DNA of 64,000 nucleotides from Muscardinus avellanarius (lineage: Eukaryota > Chordata > Mammalia > Rodentia > Gliridae). The DNA lies in NCBI GenBank assembly GCA_963383645.1, contig OY726576.1:13798659-13862658 (forward strand). Reading direction: 5' to 3'. Positions 44,605-54,990 of this stretch are shown here, in pieces. The notes under the pieces were generated by a model that was given only the letters and a program-made list of their open reading frames with translations, searched no databases and was not told the DNA's origin. The translations under genes and the position numbers were made by a program. Position 1 is the first letter of the stretch. Each line of letters starts with the position of its first letter.

Positions 44605-45011
44605 CTGAAGCGGCCCCCGCAGTGCTGGCATTGCTCGCCCACCCAGCCCGCGGGGCACACGCACTGGCCGGTGCCAGGGTTGCATCGGCCGCCGTTGACA
44701 CAAGGCCGGTCGCACTCCTTGGCCTCGGCCGCCGCCGAGCCCGCCGCCGCCGCCGCCGCCGCCGCGGCCTCGGCCTCCCGGGGCAGCAGCAGCAGCAGCA
44801 GCAGCGGCGGGAGCAGCAGCAGCAGCAGCAGCAGGCGCGGCGGCGGCGACGGCGGCCCCGGGAGGCGCAGCCCGGCCCCCAGCCCCGGCCTCCCAGCCCC
44901 GGGCACGTCCCGCTCCCGCCGCCGCCCGCCCTTCGCGCTCCCGGGCGCCGCCGCCGCCGCCGCCGTCCTCCTCCTCAGCCTCGCCTCAGTCGCCGCCGCC
45001 GCCGCCACCAT
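44605..45011 (-). CDS. ATRN: Attractin exon 1: start codon, signal region, first EGF module
   Basis: The start ATG is at 45011-45009 with A at -3 and G at +4, and the peptide opens MVAAAAATEARLRRRT as attractins do. There are 135 complete codons plus 2 nt (AG of Arg136), ending at donor CTTCAG|GTGAGT. Residues 1-58 are Ala/Arg/Gly/Pro rich. Residues 60-67 and 70-76 are Leu runs separated by two Pro, forming a long hydrophobic signal segment. Residues 82-90 are nine Ala. An EGF module follows with Cys 100, 104, 110, 117, 119 and 128, and Cys131 begins the CUB domain. The reading frame stays open about 166 codons upstream of this ATG, but the upstream part is GC-rich promoter sequence with no attractin resemblance, so I place the start at 45011. 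Confidence 0.95.
44784..44834 (-). repeat. Coding (CTG)7-CTC-(CCG)2-(CTG)7 tract in exon 1
   Basis: On the coding strand residues 60-66 and 70-76 are each seven pure CTG codons around CTC CCG CCG. The tract encodes the hydrophobic core of the signal peptide. A GCG/GCC run just downstream encodes the poly-Ala segment (residues 82-90). Pure trinucleotide runs are prone to length change. Confidence 0.9.
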
Positions 45012-45837
45012 CTTCCCGGGGCTGAGTCGGCGCCCCGCGAACACATACACACACACCGCACGGCCGGCTCCGCTTCGCCTGGCCGGGCGGGGCGGGGCGA
45101 CGCGGACGGTGGCCCGGGCGGCCAATCCCGAGGGCGGGGCCGGGCCGGGGCGGGGCCTGGCGCGTGCGTGCTGCGTGCTGCGTGCGTGCGTGCGTGCGTG
45201 GGCGGCCGCGCACGCCGGGCTCCTCCCGCGGGGGCCGCCGGGAGTTCCGGGGCTAGTGGAGATGCCCAGCCCGTCCCAGCGCGCTAGGGCTGCCCTCGCG
45301 CTGGACCGCGGCGGGGTCGCGTCCTCGAAGTGCCCCCTTCCCCTTCCGCTGCCCCGTTGCCGCGCCGGCTCGTGGGCTGTGGCCCTCCCGGACACCCCGA
45401 CATCAGGCGCTCCCCCTGCCCAAGCCTGCTGGGCGGAGAGGGGCTGGAAGGCTGTGGTGGGTGGTGTTTTGCAGCATTCGGGGGTACTGCCTATCATATC
45501 AGTAAACACCTAACAGACTGAAGACGTCAGAGATAGGCCTACCTTGATAGCCTCCGCCTTAACCTCTCTGGGAGGAGTTTGGGATTACCTTGCACCTCTC
45601 TATTTGCCCTCCAGACCTAATCATATGCTCTCAACAGAGGGGAGTCTAGAGTTAACTGGACCCTCAGCCTGCACAAGTCAAGCTGTTGAGTTACCTCCAG
45701 GCATCCCAGCAGTATAACCTTGTTTGAGGCTTACCCCTGGAATCCCGTGTGAGCCTGCGACCCCACTTAACCACCTGAAGAACATGGTGGGAGTGACGCC
45801 TGTCGTTTCCAGCTCTCCGCATTTGGGGGTGAGGGGA

Positions 45838-46324
45838 TTGAGAAAGGGACCCAGTGGCACCCTGCCACTAAGCTACGTCCCCAGCAATTTTTATTTTTTG
45901 TGACTGGCTGGTCTCCAACTTGCAATCTTCCTGCCTCAATCTCCCAAGCAACTGGGATTACAGACATGGATTATCACACTCAGCCGGCTCTGAGCTTTAA
46001 AAAGACCTGTCAGTGGGAGGCCAAGACAGGAGGATTGCAGGTTCCACGGCCAACCTCAGCAATTTAGGCTCTCAGCAACTTAGTGAGATCCTGTTTCAAA
46101 ATAAAAATATAAAATAGGACTGGGGGTGAAGCTCGAAGGTAGAATGCCCCTGGGTTCTATCCCCTTTACAAAAGAAAGAAAGAAGAAAGATTTTTTAAAA
46201 ATGAAATCTAGTGAGGTAGAGCAGATTAAGAATTGATTAAAACAAACCTGGTGACACATGCCTTTAATCTCCATACTTGGGAGGCTAAGAGGAGTATTGG
46301 AATTTCAATTCCAGCCTTGACAAC
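45838..46324. repeat. Old B1-dID copies around 46 kb
   Basis: 45838-45985 minus, diverged; 46014-46170 plus, 5'-truncated; 46245-46324 plus left half only. Confidence 0.7.
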
Positions 46325-46325
46325 T

Positions 46326-46537
46326 TTTTTTTTTTAAAGTACTGGGGATGGAACCCAGGGCCATTCTACCTCGAAGCTACATTCCCAGCCCTATTTTTTA
46401 TTCTTTATTTTGAAACAGGGTCTCACTGGGCTGCAAAGGGCCTCACTAAGGAGCTGAGGCTGTCCACGAACCACGATCCTCCTGTCTCAGCCTCCCAAAT
46501 GCTGGGATTACAAGAACGCGCCACCACGCCCGGTTCC
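46326..46537 (-). repeat. B1-dID, full
   Basis: GTACTGGGGATGGAACCC to GCGCCACCACGCCCGG. Imperfect TSD CCTTGACAACTTTT / CCTTGATGACTTTT. Confidence 0.88.
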
Positions 46538-46542
46538 TTGAT

Positions 46543-46583
<41 letters not shown>

Positions 46584-46774
46584 GTGGTACTGGTGTTTCT
46601 GGAAACCCTTCTACCTCCGGGCTACACTCCCCAGATACCTATTTTTTATATTTTTATTTGGAAACAGGTTCTCTTAAGCCAGAGAGGCTGGCTTCAAACC
46701 TGCGCGATCCTCCTGTCTCTGCCTCCCAAGCGCGGATTACAAGCATATGCCACCATGCCTGGCTCCTTGATGAC
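46535..46774 (-). repeat. Type A B1-dID with 11-bp TSD and long T tract
   Basis: TCCTTGATGAC at 46535-46545 and 46764-46774; T37 tract; GTTTCTGGAAACCC, CTCTTAAGCC, end CCACCATGCCTGGC. Confidence 0.92.
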
Positions 46775-46782
46775 CTTTTGAA

Positions 46783-46958
46783 ACCACGCTTGTAATCCCC
46801 GCACTTGGGAGGCAGAGACTGGAGGATCGCGCCGGTTCGGAGCCAGCCATGCGCGCTGGCTTAGGAGACCCTGTTTCCAAATTTAAAAAAAAAATTAAAA
46901 ATAGGTCTGGAAGTAGCCCAGAGGTAGAAAGGCTTCCAGGAACCCCAGTACCACCAAA

Positions 46959-47010
<52 letters not shown>
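46783..47010 (+). repeat. Type A B1-dID with (TAA)n tail
   Basis: Starts at CCACGCTTGTAATCCCCGC (first about 15 bases missing); tail about 17 TAA units at 46958-47010. Confidence 0.88.
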
Positions 47011-47014
47011 TGGG

Positions 47015-47552
47015 AGCCAGGCATGGTGGTGCACAGTTGTAATCTCAGTACTTGGGAGGCTGAGACAGGAGTATGGTTCACCGCCAGCCTCAGCTACTTA
47101 GGCCCTCTGCAACTTAGACCCTATTTCAAAATAAAGAATAAAAAAAATAGGGCTGGGGGTATAGCTCAGAAGTAGAATGCCCCCGGGTTCAATCCCTAGG
47201 ACCACAAAAAAATAAGTAAATAAAATGGTACCGGACAAAAAAAAAGAGGGAGAGTGAAGATGAGGACATAACACCATGTTTTCCTAATATTACAAGTCCT
47301 GGGTTCAATACCTAGTCCTGGAAAAGAAAAATAAAAAATAGTGCTGGACATAGTGGCACATGCTTGTAATCCCAGCACTTGGGAGGCTGAGATGGGAAGA
47401 TCGCGGTTTGCGGCCAGCCTCAGCTACTTAGTGAGGCCCTCTGCAACTCAGTGAGACCCGGTTTCAAAATAAAGAATAAAAAATAGGGCTGGGGGTGTAG
47501 CTCGGAGGTGGAATGCCCCTGGGTTCCATCCCAAGTACTGCAAAAAAAAAAA
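47015..47552 (+). repeat. Two older B1-dID copies
   Basis: 47015-47222 and 47339-47552, both full dimers with GGGCTGGGGGTATAGCTC / GTGTAGCTCGG right halves. Confidence 0.85.
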
Positions 47553-48039
47553 GACTATGGTTATATTTAAATAGCTAACATATAACTGGTCTCGTACACA
47601 GCACACACAGTGAGTTCTGTGCCAGTTGTCCACGGCTCCTCTTGGGAGGTCAGCATGACTCTGGAAGCATCTTTGTTTTCACCCCAATGCCTCATCACCC
47701 AGGTTCTGTGACTGTTCTACCTTATATCTCCTGCCTCCTTTTTCTTCACTAGTCATTATCCAAGTGAACACTTCTAGGCCACCAGAAACTTGAACTCCAT
47801 TAACAAAAAATACCTGGCCTTTGGTCTGGAGTTGCTGTAAGTCAGTCTCTAAGAGTCCTCGCTGTCTAAGTCACAGGCATCGGCTTGGATGCAGGGGCCT
47901 CTGCCTGGCTTTGTTGTTTAGCTCAAGATGGCAGCTCTCTGGATGGTCTCCTGTGCCTCTGATTTATGTCACCACTGTCATCACTTTCTGTATCTTTGTC
48001 TCCTGGTCATGATGTGGATAGGTTTCATAATTCTTGGCT

Positions 48040-48304
48040 TTTACTCATGCCGTGTCTTAGGTCAACACTAGGGCTTGAACACACTCTGTCCCAACCAAAA
48101 CTCATGTTAAGGCTTGGCTCCCACTGTGGCCTCATTGGGAGTGGGCCCTAGCAGATGGTGGGCCTCGGGGGCAGAGCCCACACAGATGGATCAGCGCCTT
48201 CATCACCTGAGTTCTTATTCTCCTGGAACTGGATTGGTCCCCAGGAGAGCAAGTTGTCAAAAAGTGTTTTCAACTTCTTTGGCGCTTACCCACGCATGCA
48301 CGTG

Positions 48305-48363
<59 letters not shown>
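48040..48363 (+). mobile_element. MaLR-type LTR fragment ending in (CT)n
   Basis: AAAACTCATGTTAAGGCTTG, CCCACTGTGGCCTCATTGGG, GTGGGCCCTAGCAGATGG, GATGGATCAGCGCC, TGAGTTCTTATTC and AAGTTGTCAAAAAGTG follow the MST/MLT-like LTR layout. The CTCGCTCTCTCTC part has expanded to a (CT)27 microsatellite at 48309-48362. Confidence 0.6.
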
Positions 48364-48366
<3 letters not shown>

Positions 48367-48481
48367 ATATAGTATATTAATAACTTATTTCTAATATATA
48401 TTTCTAATATATTATATATTAATAATATATTTCTTGTATATATGTTAATAATATATTTCTGATATATATTTACTTACTTAT

Positions 48482-48688
48482 TTTTTGTGTGTGGTACTGG
48501 GGATTGAAACCAAGAACATTCTACCTCTGACATACACCCCCAGGTTTTTTGTTGTTGTTTTTGAAACAGGGTCTCGCTAGGTTGCTGAGGGTCTTGCTAA
48601 GTTGCTGGGAATGATCTCAAACCTGGGATCCTCCTATCTCAGCCTCCCAAGTACTGGGATTACAAGTGTGTGCCACGACACCCAGCCC
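48482..48688 (-). repeat. B1-dID, full, older
   Basis: GTACTGGGGATTGAAACC to GCCACGACACCCAGC. Confidence 0.82.
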
Positions 48689-48710
48689 CTCTGCATTATT
48701 TAAAATATTA

Positions 48711-49138
48711 TGAGCCAGAAGTGGTGGTACACTCTTGTAATCTTAGCACTTGGGAGGTTGAAACAGGAGGATCACAGATTCTTGGCCAGCCCCAGCTACT
48801 CAGTGAGGCCCTTTGCAACTTAGTGAGACCCTGTTTCAAAACAAAGAATAAAAAACAGGGAGCTGGGTATGGTGGTGTACACTTGTAATCCCTGCACTTG
48901 GGAGGCTGAGACAGGAGGATCGTGCAGGTTTGAAGCCAGCCTCAGCTACTTAGTGAGGCTCTCAGCAACTTAGTGAGATCCTGTTTCCAAATAAAATATA
49001 AAAATACATCTGGAAGTATAGCCTGGAGGTAGAAAGCCTCTGGGTTCCACCCCCAGTACCACCACCAAAAAAAAAAAAAAAGAGCTGGGGGTGTAGCTCA
49101 GAGGTAGAATGCCCCTGGGTTCAATCTCTAGTTCAAAA
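48711..49138 (+). repeat. Older B1-dID split by type C copy
   Basis: Host left half 48711-48860, guest 48861-49079, host right half 49084-49138. GAGCTGGG occurs at both junctions. Confidence 0.85.
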
Positions 49139-49607
49139 AATAAGTAAAGAAAGAAAGATATTTTAATAAGCCAAATGTCTTTTTATACATTACATGAAAC
49201 CAACAAATTCCCTGATTATAGAGAACTCTATAATTATAGACTATGGTTCTATAATTATATAATCAATTCTCTGATTATAGGTCAGGATCTCACCTAACAG
49301 GTAAGGTACTGTGTAGTCTGGGAAAGAGGTTGATCCTAAAAGCTTGAAAGCCATACATTTGGGAGGCTTCTGGGTAGGAATGAAGCTCAGGGGTATCCCA
49401 TGTGGGAGATGGGTCAGCTTACAACGAAGAGACCCCATGTACCCTTGACAGACTCCAGGAGAAATTGTATAGGAGTCCTTGATCTGAGAGCAGAGGGCTA
49501 GCCCCCTAAGCTGTTGGCAGAGCTCCCTGGAGCCTCAAGAGACAAGACCTCCACAAACAGGAAGTGGCCTTTCTGTCAGCTCAGGGGACACAGCCCAGCC
49601 TCGAGCT

Positions 49608-50066
49608 CATAGCTTGGTGGCACATGCCTGCAATCTCAGCATCTGGAAGACTGAGACAGGAGGATTTCAAGTTTGAGACCAGCCTCAACTATTTAGGGAG
49701 ACTCTCAGCAAGGAGTGAGACCCTGTTTCCAAAAAGAAAAAAACGGGGCATGATGGCATATGCCTGTCATCCTAGTACTTGGGAGGCTGAGACAGGAGGA
49801 TCACAGGTTCACCGCCAGCCTTAGCTACTTAGTGAGGTCCTCTGCAACCTAATGAGACCCTAAATCAAAGTAAAGACTAAAAATTAAGTCTGGGACAGTA
49901 GCTCAGAGGTAGAATGCCCCTGGGTTCCACTCTTAGTACCACCAAAAAAAAAAAAAAAAAAAAAGAATTAAAAGACCAGGGGTGTAGGCAGTAGAATGCC
50001 TTGAGTTCAATCCTCAGTAACACAAAAATAAATAAGTAAAATAAATAAATAAATAAATAAATAAAT
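49608..50066 (+). repeat. Older B1-dID split by another, with (AAAT)n tail
   Basis: Host left half 49608-49744, guest 49745-49964 with a 20-A tail, host right half 49975-50022, tail (AAAT)n 50027-50066. Confidence 0.8.
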
Positions 50067-50076
50067 TTTAAAAAGA

Positions 50077-50319
50077 TTTGAGACTCGAGCCAGGTGTGGT
50101 GGCGCACGCTTGTAATCCCCACACTTGGGAGGCTGAGACAGGAGGATCGCACAGGTTCAAAGCCAACCTCGGCTACTTAGGTAGGGTCTCAGCAACTTAG
50201 TGAGACCCTGTTTCCAAATAAAGTACATAATAGGTCTGGGAATATAGCCCAGAGGTAGAAACGCCCCTGGGTTTTCATCCCCAGTACCAAAAAAAAAAAA
50301 AAAAAAATGTTTGAGACTC
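50077..50319 (+). repeat. Type C B1-dID with 10-bp TSD
   Basis: TTTGAGACTC at 50077-50086 and 50310-50319. Confidence 0.9.
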
Positions 50320-50555
50320 AAAATTTCCATTGGATGAACTGGACTCGTGCTCCCTCCCCCAAATTTCTACAGTAGAGAAAAAAAGGTTTTCCTGTATGTA
50401 GATCAGACATCATGAAAACAGTACTATTGTGCAAAGGGAACTGGCCGTGCTAAATGTGGCCATGGAGGACTTCAAATGAGAAGTGCCCAAACTGAACTCA
50501 TTCTTTTGGATAAAAGCCTTCTAGAATTTCTCATAATTATAGATACCCTATGGTA

Positions 50556-50559
50556 TACT

Positions 50560-50598
<39 letters not shown>

Positions 50599-50793
50599 TT
50601 TTGGTACCAGGGATTGAACCCAGAAGCATTCTACTTCCAAGCTACACCCCCAGCCCTATTTTATTCTTCTTTATTTTGAAACAGTCTCCCTAAGTTGACA
50701 AGGGCCTCACCAGTAGCTGGGTCTGGCCTCAGATCTCCAACCTGCGATCCTCCTGTCTCAGTCTCCCAAGTCCTAGATTGCAAGTGTGCATGG
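50556..50793 (-). repeat. B1-dID with (TTTA)n tail
   Basis: (TTTA)11 at 50558-50600, then GGTACCAGGGATTGAACCC to GTGTGCATGGTGGC. Confidence 0.82.
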
Positions 50794-50794
50794 T

Positions 50795-51006
50795 GGCTAC
50801 AGTATACACTTTTTAAAAACTCTTTGTTGAAGGATAATATACAACATACATGCAGGAAGGTGAAGAGATCATATAGATACAACCCAGTGAGTATTCCCAA
50901 AGTAAACATACCCCAAAAAACAACACCCAGATCAAGACATAGAACACCATCAGGATCCCTCTTGCCCCCTCCCCTGTCGCTACCTCTACAAGGTGACTAC
51001 TCTCTT

Positions 51007-51053
<47 letters not shown>

Positions 51054-51860
51054 CTGGGGATTAAAGCCGGGGCATTCCACCACCGACTTACACCCTTAGC
51101 CCCAATTTATTTATTTATTTTGGAGGGTCTGGGGATGGAACCCAGAGGCATTGTACCTCCGAGCTACACCTCCATCCCTATCCCTATTTTTTATTCTTTA
51201 TTTTGAAACAGGCTCTCGCTGAGTTGCAAAGGGCCTCACTAAGTAGCTGAGGCTGTTCTAGAACCACAAACCTCCTGCCTCAGCCTCCCAAATGCTGGGA
51301 TTACAAGCGTGCGTCGCCACACCAGGCTCCAATTTTATTTTATTTTGAAACAGGCTCTCACTAGGTTAATGAGAGTCTCGCTACTTGCTGAGACTGCCCT
51401 CAAACCTGTGATCCTCCTGTCTCAGCTTCCCAAGCACCAGGATTACAGGCGTGCACCACCATACCTGGCTCTCTCTTGACGTCTTACGCCATAGATTCGT
51501 TTTACCTGACTTTTGAAATGCTCTGTATAAATGGAGCCCCACAGTGTGGCTTCCTGTGCCTGGCTTCTTTGACTCAGCATATTTGCGAGATTCGTCAACA
51601 GTGTTGTTTGTATGTAGTGGGTCATTTATTTTCATTGCTGCATTCTATTGTATAAAAATATATATGCCATGATATGACAAATTGTTGATCTATTCTACTG
51701 CTGGTGGACATCCAGGCAGTCTCCAGTCTGCGACTACTATGAGTAATGCTCTGAATAGTCTGAGAATTGAATACAGGTCTCTAGGTGAGCATCTGTACAC
51801 ATTTCTGTTGGGTATATGCCAGAGGTATGCTGATAAACGTTTACCAACCAGCTCGCCGGG
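50795..51860 (-). mobile_element. Old L1M 3'-UTR, antisense, interrupted by SINEs
   Basis: GTTGAAGGATAATATACAAC, CCAGATCAAGACATAGAAC, CTCTGTATAAATGGAGCC, TGGCTTCTTTGACTCAGC, TGCATTCTATTGTATAAAA, GGTGGACATCCAGGCAGTC and TTCTGTTGGGTATATGCC are the L1M antisense landmarks in correct order. SINEs fill 51003-51473. Confidence 0.8.
51003..51473 (-). repeat. Nested B1-dID pair with (GT)n
   Basis: (GT)24 at 51004-51051, host right half 51052-51098, guest 51105-51330 (type B-like, GTCTGGGGATGGAACCC), host left half 51331-51473. Confidence 0.82.
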
Positions 51861-52261
51861 GCAGAAAAGCCCTCACACACAGCATTAGTTCATTTCTACG
51901 GTGTCTGTGTGCTTACCATGGTGTATTTCAAGCTACCAATGTCCTGGCAGCTACACGTCCCTGGCAGCAGAATTAGGAACAGAGACATGGACTCTGCTCT
52001 CTCAAGCCAATGGGATCCAGGCTCAGCACTCTTGTGCCTGGGAGGTCTACTGAGCCAGTGGGATTCAGTCTCGGGGCTCTGTGTGCCTGGGAGGTCTACT
52101 GAGAGGCAGATGCCAAAACAGAATTCGACATGCAAGAGATTTATTGGGGGAAATAATTGTGAAGGCTAAAGGGAAAGGAAGCAAAAACAGCTAAGGAGAG
52201 GGTTTAGACTGGTACAGAAATCCAACAGCTGTGAAGGAGACATTAGTTAAAAAGCTGCCAG

Positions 52262-52596
52262 GCATCGCCAGACCTGGTGTACATGCCTGTAATCCCAGTC
52301 ACTGCAAGGCTGAGACAAAAAGATCACAGGTTCAAGACTAACCTCAACAACTTAGCAAGACTTAGCAATCTAGTCAGAGCCTGTTTCAAACAAACAAACA
52401 AACAAACAAACAAACAAATAATAAAGGCCCTCCACAACTTACTAAGACCCTGTTTCAAATTAAGAATAAAAAATGGGGTTGGGGTGTAGCTTGGAGGTAG
52501 AATGCCCCTGGGTTCCATCCCCAGCACCGCAAAAATGGGGGGGGGGTGGAGGTATATGTCAGAGGAAGAGCACCTCTATGTTCAATTCTAGGTACA
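52262..52596 (+). repeat. Nested older B1-dID pair
   Basis: Host left half to about 52425 with (CAAA)n linker; 5'-truncated guest 52426-52530; host right half 52545-52596. Confidence 0.72.
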
Positions 52597-52602
52597 AAGA
52601 CA

Positions 52603-52823
52603 ATTTTTTTTTTTTTTTTTTTGCGAGTCTGGGGATGGAACCCAGGGGCATTCGACCTCCGAGCTACACCCCCTGTCCTATTTTTTATTCTTTATTTGGA
52701 AACCGGGTCTCCCTGAGTTGCAGAGGGCCTCACTAAGTAGCTGAGGCTGTCCGCGAACTGCGATCCTCCAGGTCTCAGCCTCCCGAATGCTGGGATCACA
52801 AGCGTGCGCCACCACACCCGGCT
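52603..52823 (-). repeat. Type B B1-dID
   Basis: GCGAGTCTGGGGATGGAACC, GACCTCCGAGCTACACCCCC, GCGAACTGCGATCC, end CCACCACACCCGGC. ACAATTTTT at both sides is a likely TSD. Confidence 0.87.
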
Positions 52824-52859
52824 TAAAAAAAAAACAATTTTTAAATAAAAATAAAAAGT

Positions 52860-53256
52860 AAGCCGGACGTGGTGGCCCAGGCCTGTAATCTAGCATTTAG
52901 GAGGGTGAGACAGCCTCAGCTACTTAGGTCCTTTGCAACTCGGTGAGACCATTTCAAAATAAAAAATAAAATATAGGGCTGGGAGTGTAGCTTAGAAGTA
53001 GAATGCCCCTGGGTTCCATCCCCAGTATTGCAAAAATTAAATTAAATTAAAAATTTTAAAAAAGGACTGAGAAGCCCAGCACAGTGGCACACACTGAGAC
53101 AAGAGCATCACAGGTTCAAGGCCAGCCTCAGCAACTTAACGAGACACTCAGCAATTTAGTAAGACCCTGTTTCCAAGTAAAAAATAAAATGGGGCTAGAG
53201 ATTTAGCTCAGAAGTAGAATGTCTTTGGGTTCAACCTCCAGTACCAAAAATAATTA
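52860..53256 (+). repeat. Two B1-dID copies with left-half deletions
   Basis: 52860-53037 lacks the GGATCGC...GCC block (GTGAGACAGCCTCAGC). 53072-53256 jumps from GGCACACAC to TGAGACAAGAG. Confidence 0.8.
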
Positions 53257-53269
53257 AAAAAATATATAT

Positions 53270-54175
53270 TTTGTGGTACCAGGGATTGAACCCAGGAGCA
53301 TCCTACCTCTGCATTATACCTGCAACCCTATTGTTATGGTGAAATATGTTGCGGTATGGGAATGCTATGGATTTGGGGAAACTGTTCCCGGGGACCCCGG
53401 TTAGGGTCTCGGACACAATTTCCCTCAAACTACAACAAAACCCAAAACAACCAAAACCAGAAAAACAGAAAAACCGTGGGTTCTTGTCCTGAGCTAAGGA
53501 TAAGTATACATAGCTCGGACACTTGCTGAAGATTTAAAGAAGTTTATTAAAAAGATAGAAATACAGAAGATAGTTACAGCCCCATGCCAAAATGGCATGG
53601 GGGGGGGTCCAAGCCAATTCACCACCCCAAAGATACAGCATGTGGACCAGACTTTTTATACCCATGACCTCCATCTTGTTTACGTAATTCTGATTTAGTA
53701 AATGTCCCTATAAGGTACCTCCCCTTACCCCGTAAAGTACCTCCCCCAGCAAGGTGTGGCAAGGTGTCTCCTTTCAGGAAGGTTGAAGGTCTATTCTAGC
53801 TGGATTATTATGTAGATCTGTCTTTAGAAAGAGGAAGTCCTAGCTCCCCTCTCCTACTGACTTGCTAATTACTTTTAGCTAAGCCAATCTAAGTTTCAAT
53901 AGCTGTGATTCAATAGCTGTTTGCTTCCTGACTTAAGCCAAGCCTTTCTCTCTCCAGGTCTGCCATTTTGACACAATTATTTCTGAAATATATCTATTAG
54001 TAATCAGAGCTTTCTCAAAGCTTTCTAAGCCATTCCCAATACTGGTACACCTGTTTTATGTTTTATTTTGAACCAGGGTCTCACTAATTTGCTGAAACTA
54101 GCCTGGAACCTGCAATCCTTCCAAGTACCGGGATTACAGGTGTGCACCACCATACTCAACTATAAAAATAAATTT
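53270..54175 (-). repeat. B1-dID split by a solo LTR
   Basis: Right half 53270-53331 (GGTACCAGGGATTGAACCC to CCCTAT) and left half 54055-54175 (TTATTTTGAACCAGGGTC to CACCATACTCAAC) are the two parts of one SINE; the LTR lies between them in the linker. Confidence 0.85.
53332..54049 (-). mobile_element. Solo LTR of an endogenous retrovirus, 718 bp
   Basis: Begins TG (53332) and ends CA (54049), with target duplication CCTAT / CCTGT (53327-53331, 54050-54054; one difference). In minus sense it has a TATA box (GGGTATAAAAAGTC, complement of about 53648-53664) followed after about 100 bp by a polyadenylation signal (AATAAA within about 53540-53555), the U3-R-U5 order of an LTR. No internal retroviral genes, so a recombined solo LTR. 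Family not identified. Confidence 0.85.
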
Positions 54176-54180
54176 TAAAG

Positions 54181-54281
54181 AAAAAGGCTGAGAATATAGC
54201 TCAGTACTAGAGTGCTTGTCTAGTCCATGGGAGGCCCTGAGTTCAAAAGCCATTAATAAAAAATAAAAAATAAAAAAAAAC
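54181..54281 (+). repeat. ID-like SINE monomer
   Basis: GGCTGAGAATATAGCTCAGT, ACTAGAGTGCTTGTCTAGT, GAGGCCCTGAGTTCAAAAGCC, A-rich tail. Full tRNA-Ala-like spacing. Confidence 0.8.
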
Positions 54282-54763
54282 CACCTCAGACCACAGTACA
54301 GTTCCAAGAAGGGCTGTCCCAGGCCAGTGGCGTCCTGGAGCCAAGGTTGCCAGCTGGAGTTGTGTGTGTCCCTCAGGAATCAGTATGGGTGAGCGCACAG
54401 CCAGAGGAGCAGCAGCTGGAGCCGCCACTCGGTTACCCCATGGCCGATCTGAGCAGAGCCTCCACAGCTGCCACACCTGGCGAAGTCACACCATCCCCAC
54501 GGAGACCGGAGCTGGCTTCCCACTGTCCACTGCAGACGGCTACTTTTCACAAGCACAACCCTGGCTTGGCCGACGTGTTTGGAAACTGGACTGAGCATTT
54601 GAGACAGAGTAAGTCCCAATTTTCTTGGGTCATTCAGTAGAAGAGAGGGACTCAAGAGGGAGACACTGGGTTTCATCCTAATAAATGCCCTAATTGTTAA
54701 AGAAGTCAGAGTTGACCACACCACACACATGTGTTGATAGCCACCAGGATATGATCTGAGAAA

Positions 54764-54990
54764 TGTAGTTAGACAATTTTTTTTTCTTTAGCGGTACAGA
54801 GGAATTCTACCTCCAGGTTACACCCCAATCCTATTTTTTATTCTTTATTTTGAAACAGGATCTCACTAAGTTGCAGAGGGCCTCACTAAGTAGCTGAGGC
54901 TGACCGTGAACCTGGGACCCTCCTGGCTCAGCATCCCAAGTACCGAGATTACAAGTGTATGCCACCATGGCCAGCTTATTGTTAGGCAAT
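54764..54990 (-). repeat. B1-dID with imperfect TSD
   Basis: GTTAGACAATTTT before and GTTAGGCAATTTT after; body AGCGGTACAGAGGAATTC to GCCACCATGGCCAGC. Confidence 0.85.

Larger units (their letters stand above)
1..45011 (-). other. ATRN: ATRN (attractin) locus, 5' part: coding exons 1-6 and introns 1-6 (3' end outside window)
   Basis: Six minus-strand exons with AG/GT borders join in frame into an uninterrupted N-terminal attractin sequence of 369 codons plus 2 nt. Coding lengths are 407, 84, 114, 129, 206 and 169 nt, and intron phases are 2, 2, 2, 2, 1, 2. Attractin is a large type I membrane or secreted glycoprotein that acts with agouti/melanocortin signalling in pigmentation and energy balance and in myelin maintenance (family knowledge). 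Domain order here is signal region, EGF, CUB, two EGF-like modules, start of kelch. The remaining kelch repeats, C-type lectin, PSI/laminin-EGF and transmembrane parts must lie below position 1. ATRNL1 is the alternative, but the residues agree closely with ATRN as I know it. Confidence 0.95.
44480..45420 (-). promoter_or_regulatory. ATRN: CpG island and TATA-less promoter of ATRN
   Basis: Very GC- and CpG-rich sequence covering exon 1 and about 400 bp upstream. Upstream of the ATG are clustered GC boxes (GGGCGGGGCGGGGCG at 45085-45099, further GGGGCGGGG copies at 45131-45157), a CCAAT motif read on the + strand at 45122-45126, and a GCGT tetranucleotide run at about 45180-45200. No TATA box is visible. 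The transcription start cannot be fixed from sequence; 45040-45200 is plausible. An ATRN CpG promoter is expected for a widely expressed gene. Confidence 0.85.

Noticed and set aside
44058..45513. Very long open frames on the + strand opposite ATRN exon 1 (over 300 and 400 codons)
   Set aside because: They lie in the CpG island and are low-complexity Ser/Ala/Arg/Pro translations of CAG/CGG runs antisense to exon 1. They have no domain, and GC-rich sequence makes long stop-free frames by chance.
48309..48362. (CT)n as a promoter-type GAGA element
   Set aside because: It sits where the MaLR-like LTR has CTCTCTC and is most simply an expansion of that sequence.
54347..54640. Possible small gene at 54.3-54.7 kb (about 97 and 76 codon frames)
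   Set aside because: Two overlapping frames of similar length, no recognisable domain, no splice or promoter context, flanked by an ID SINE and a B1-dID. Kept only as unassigned sequence.
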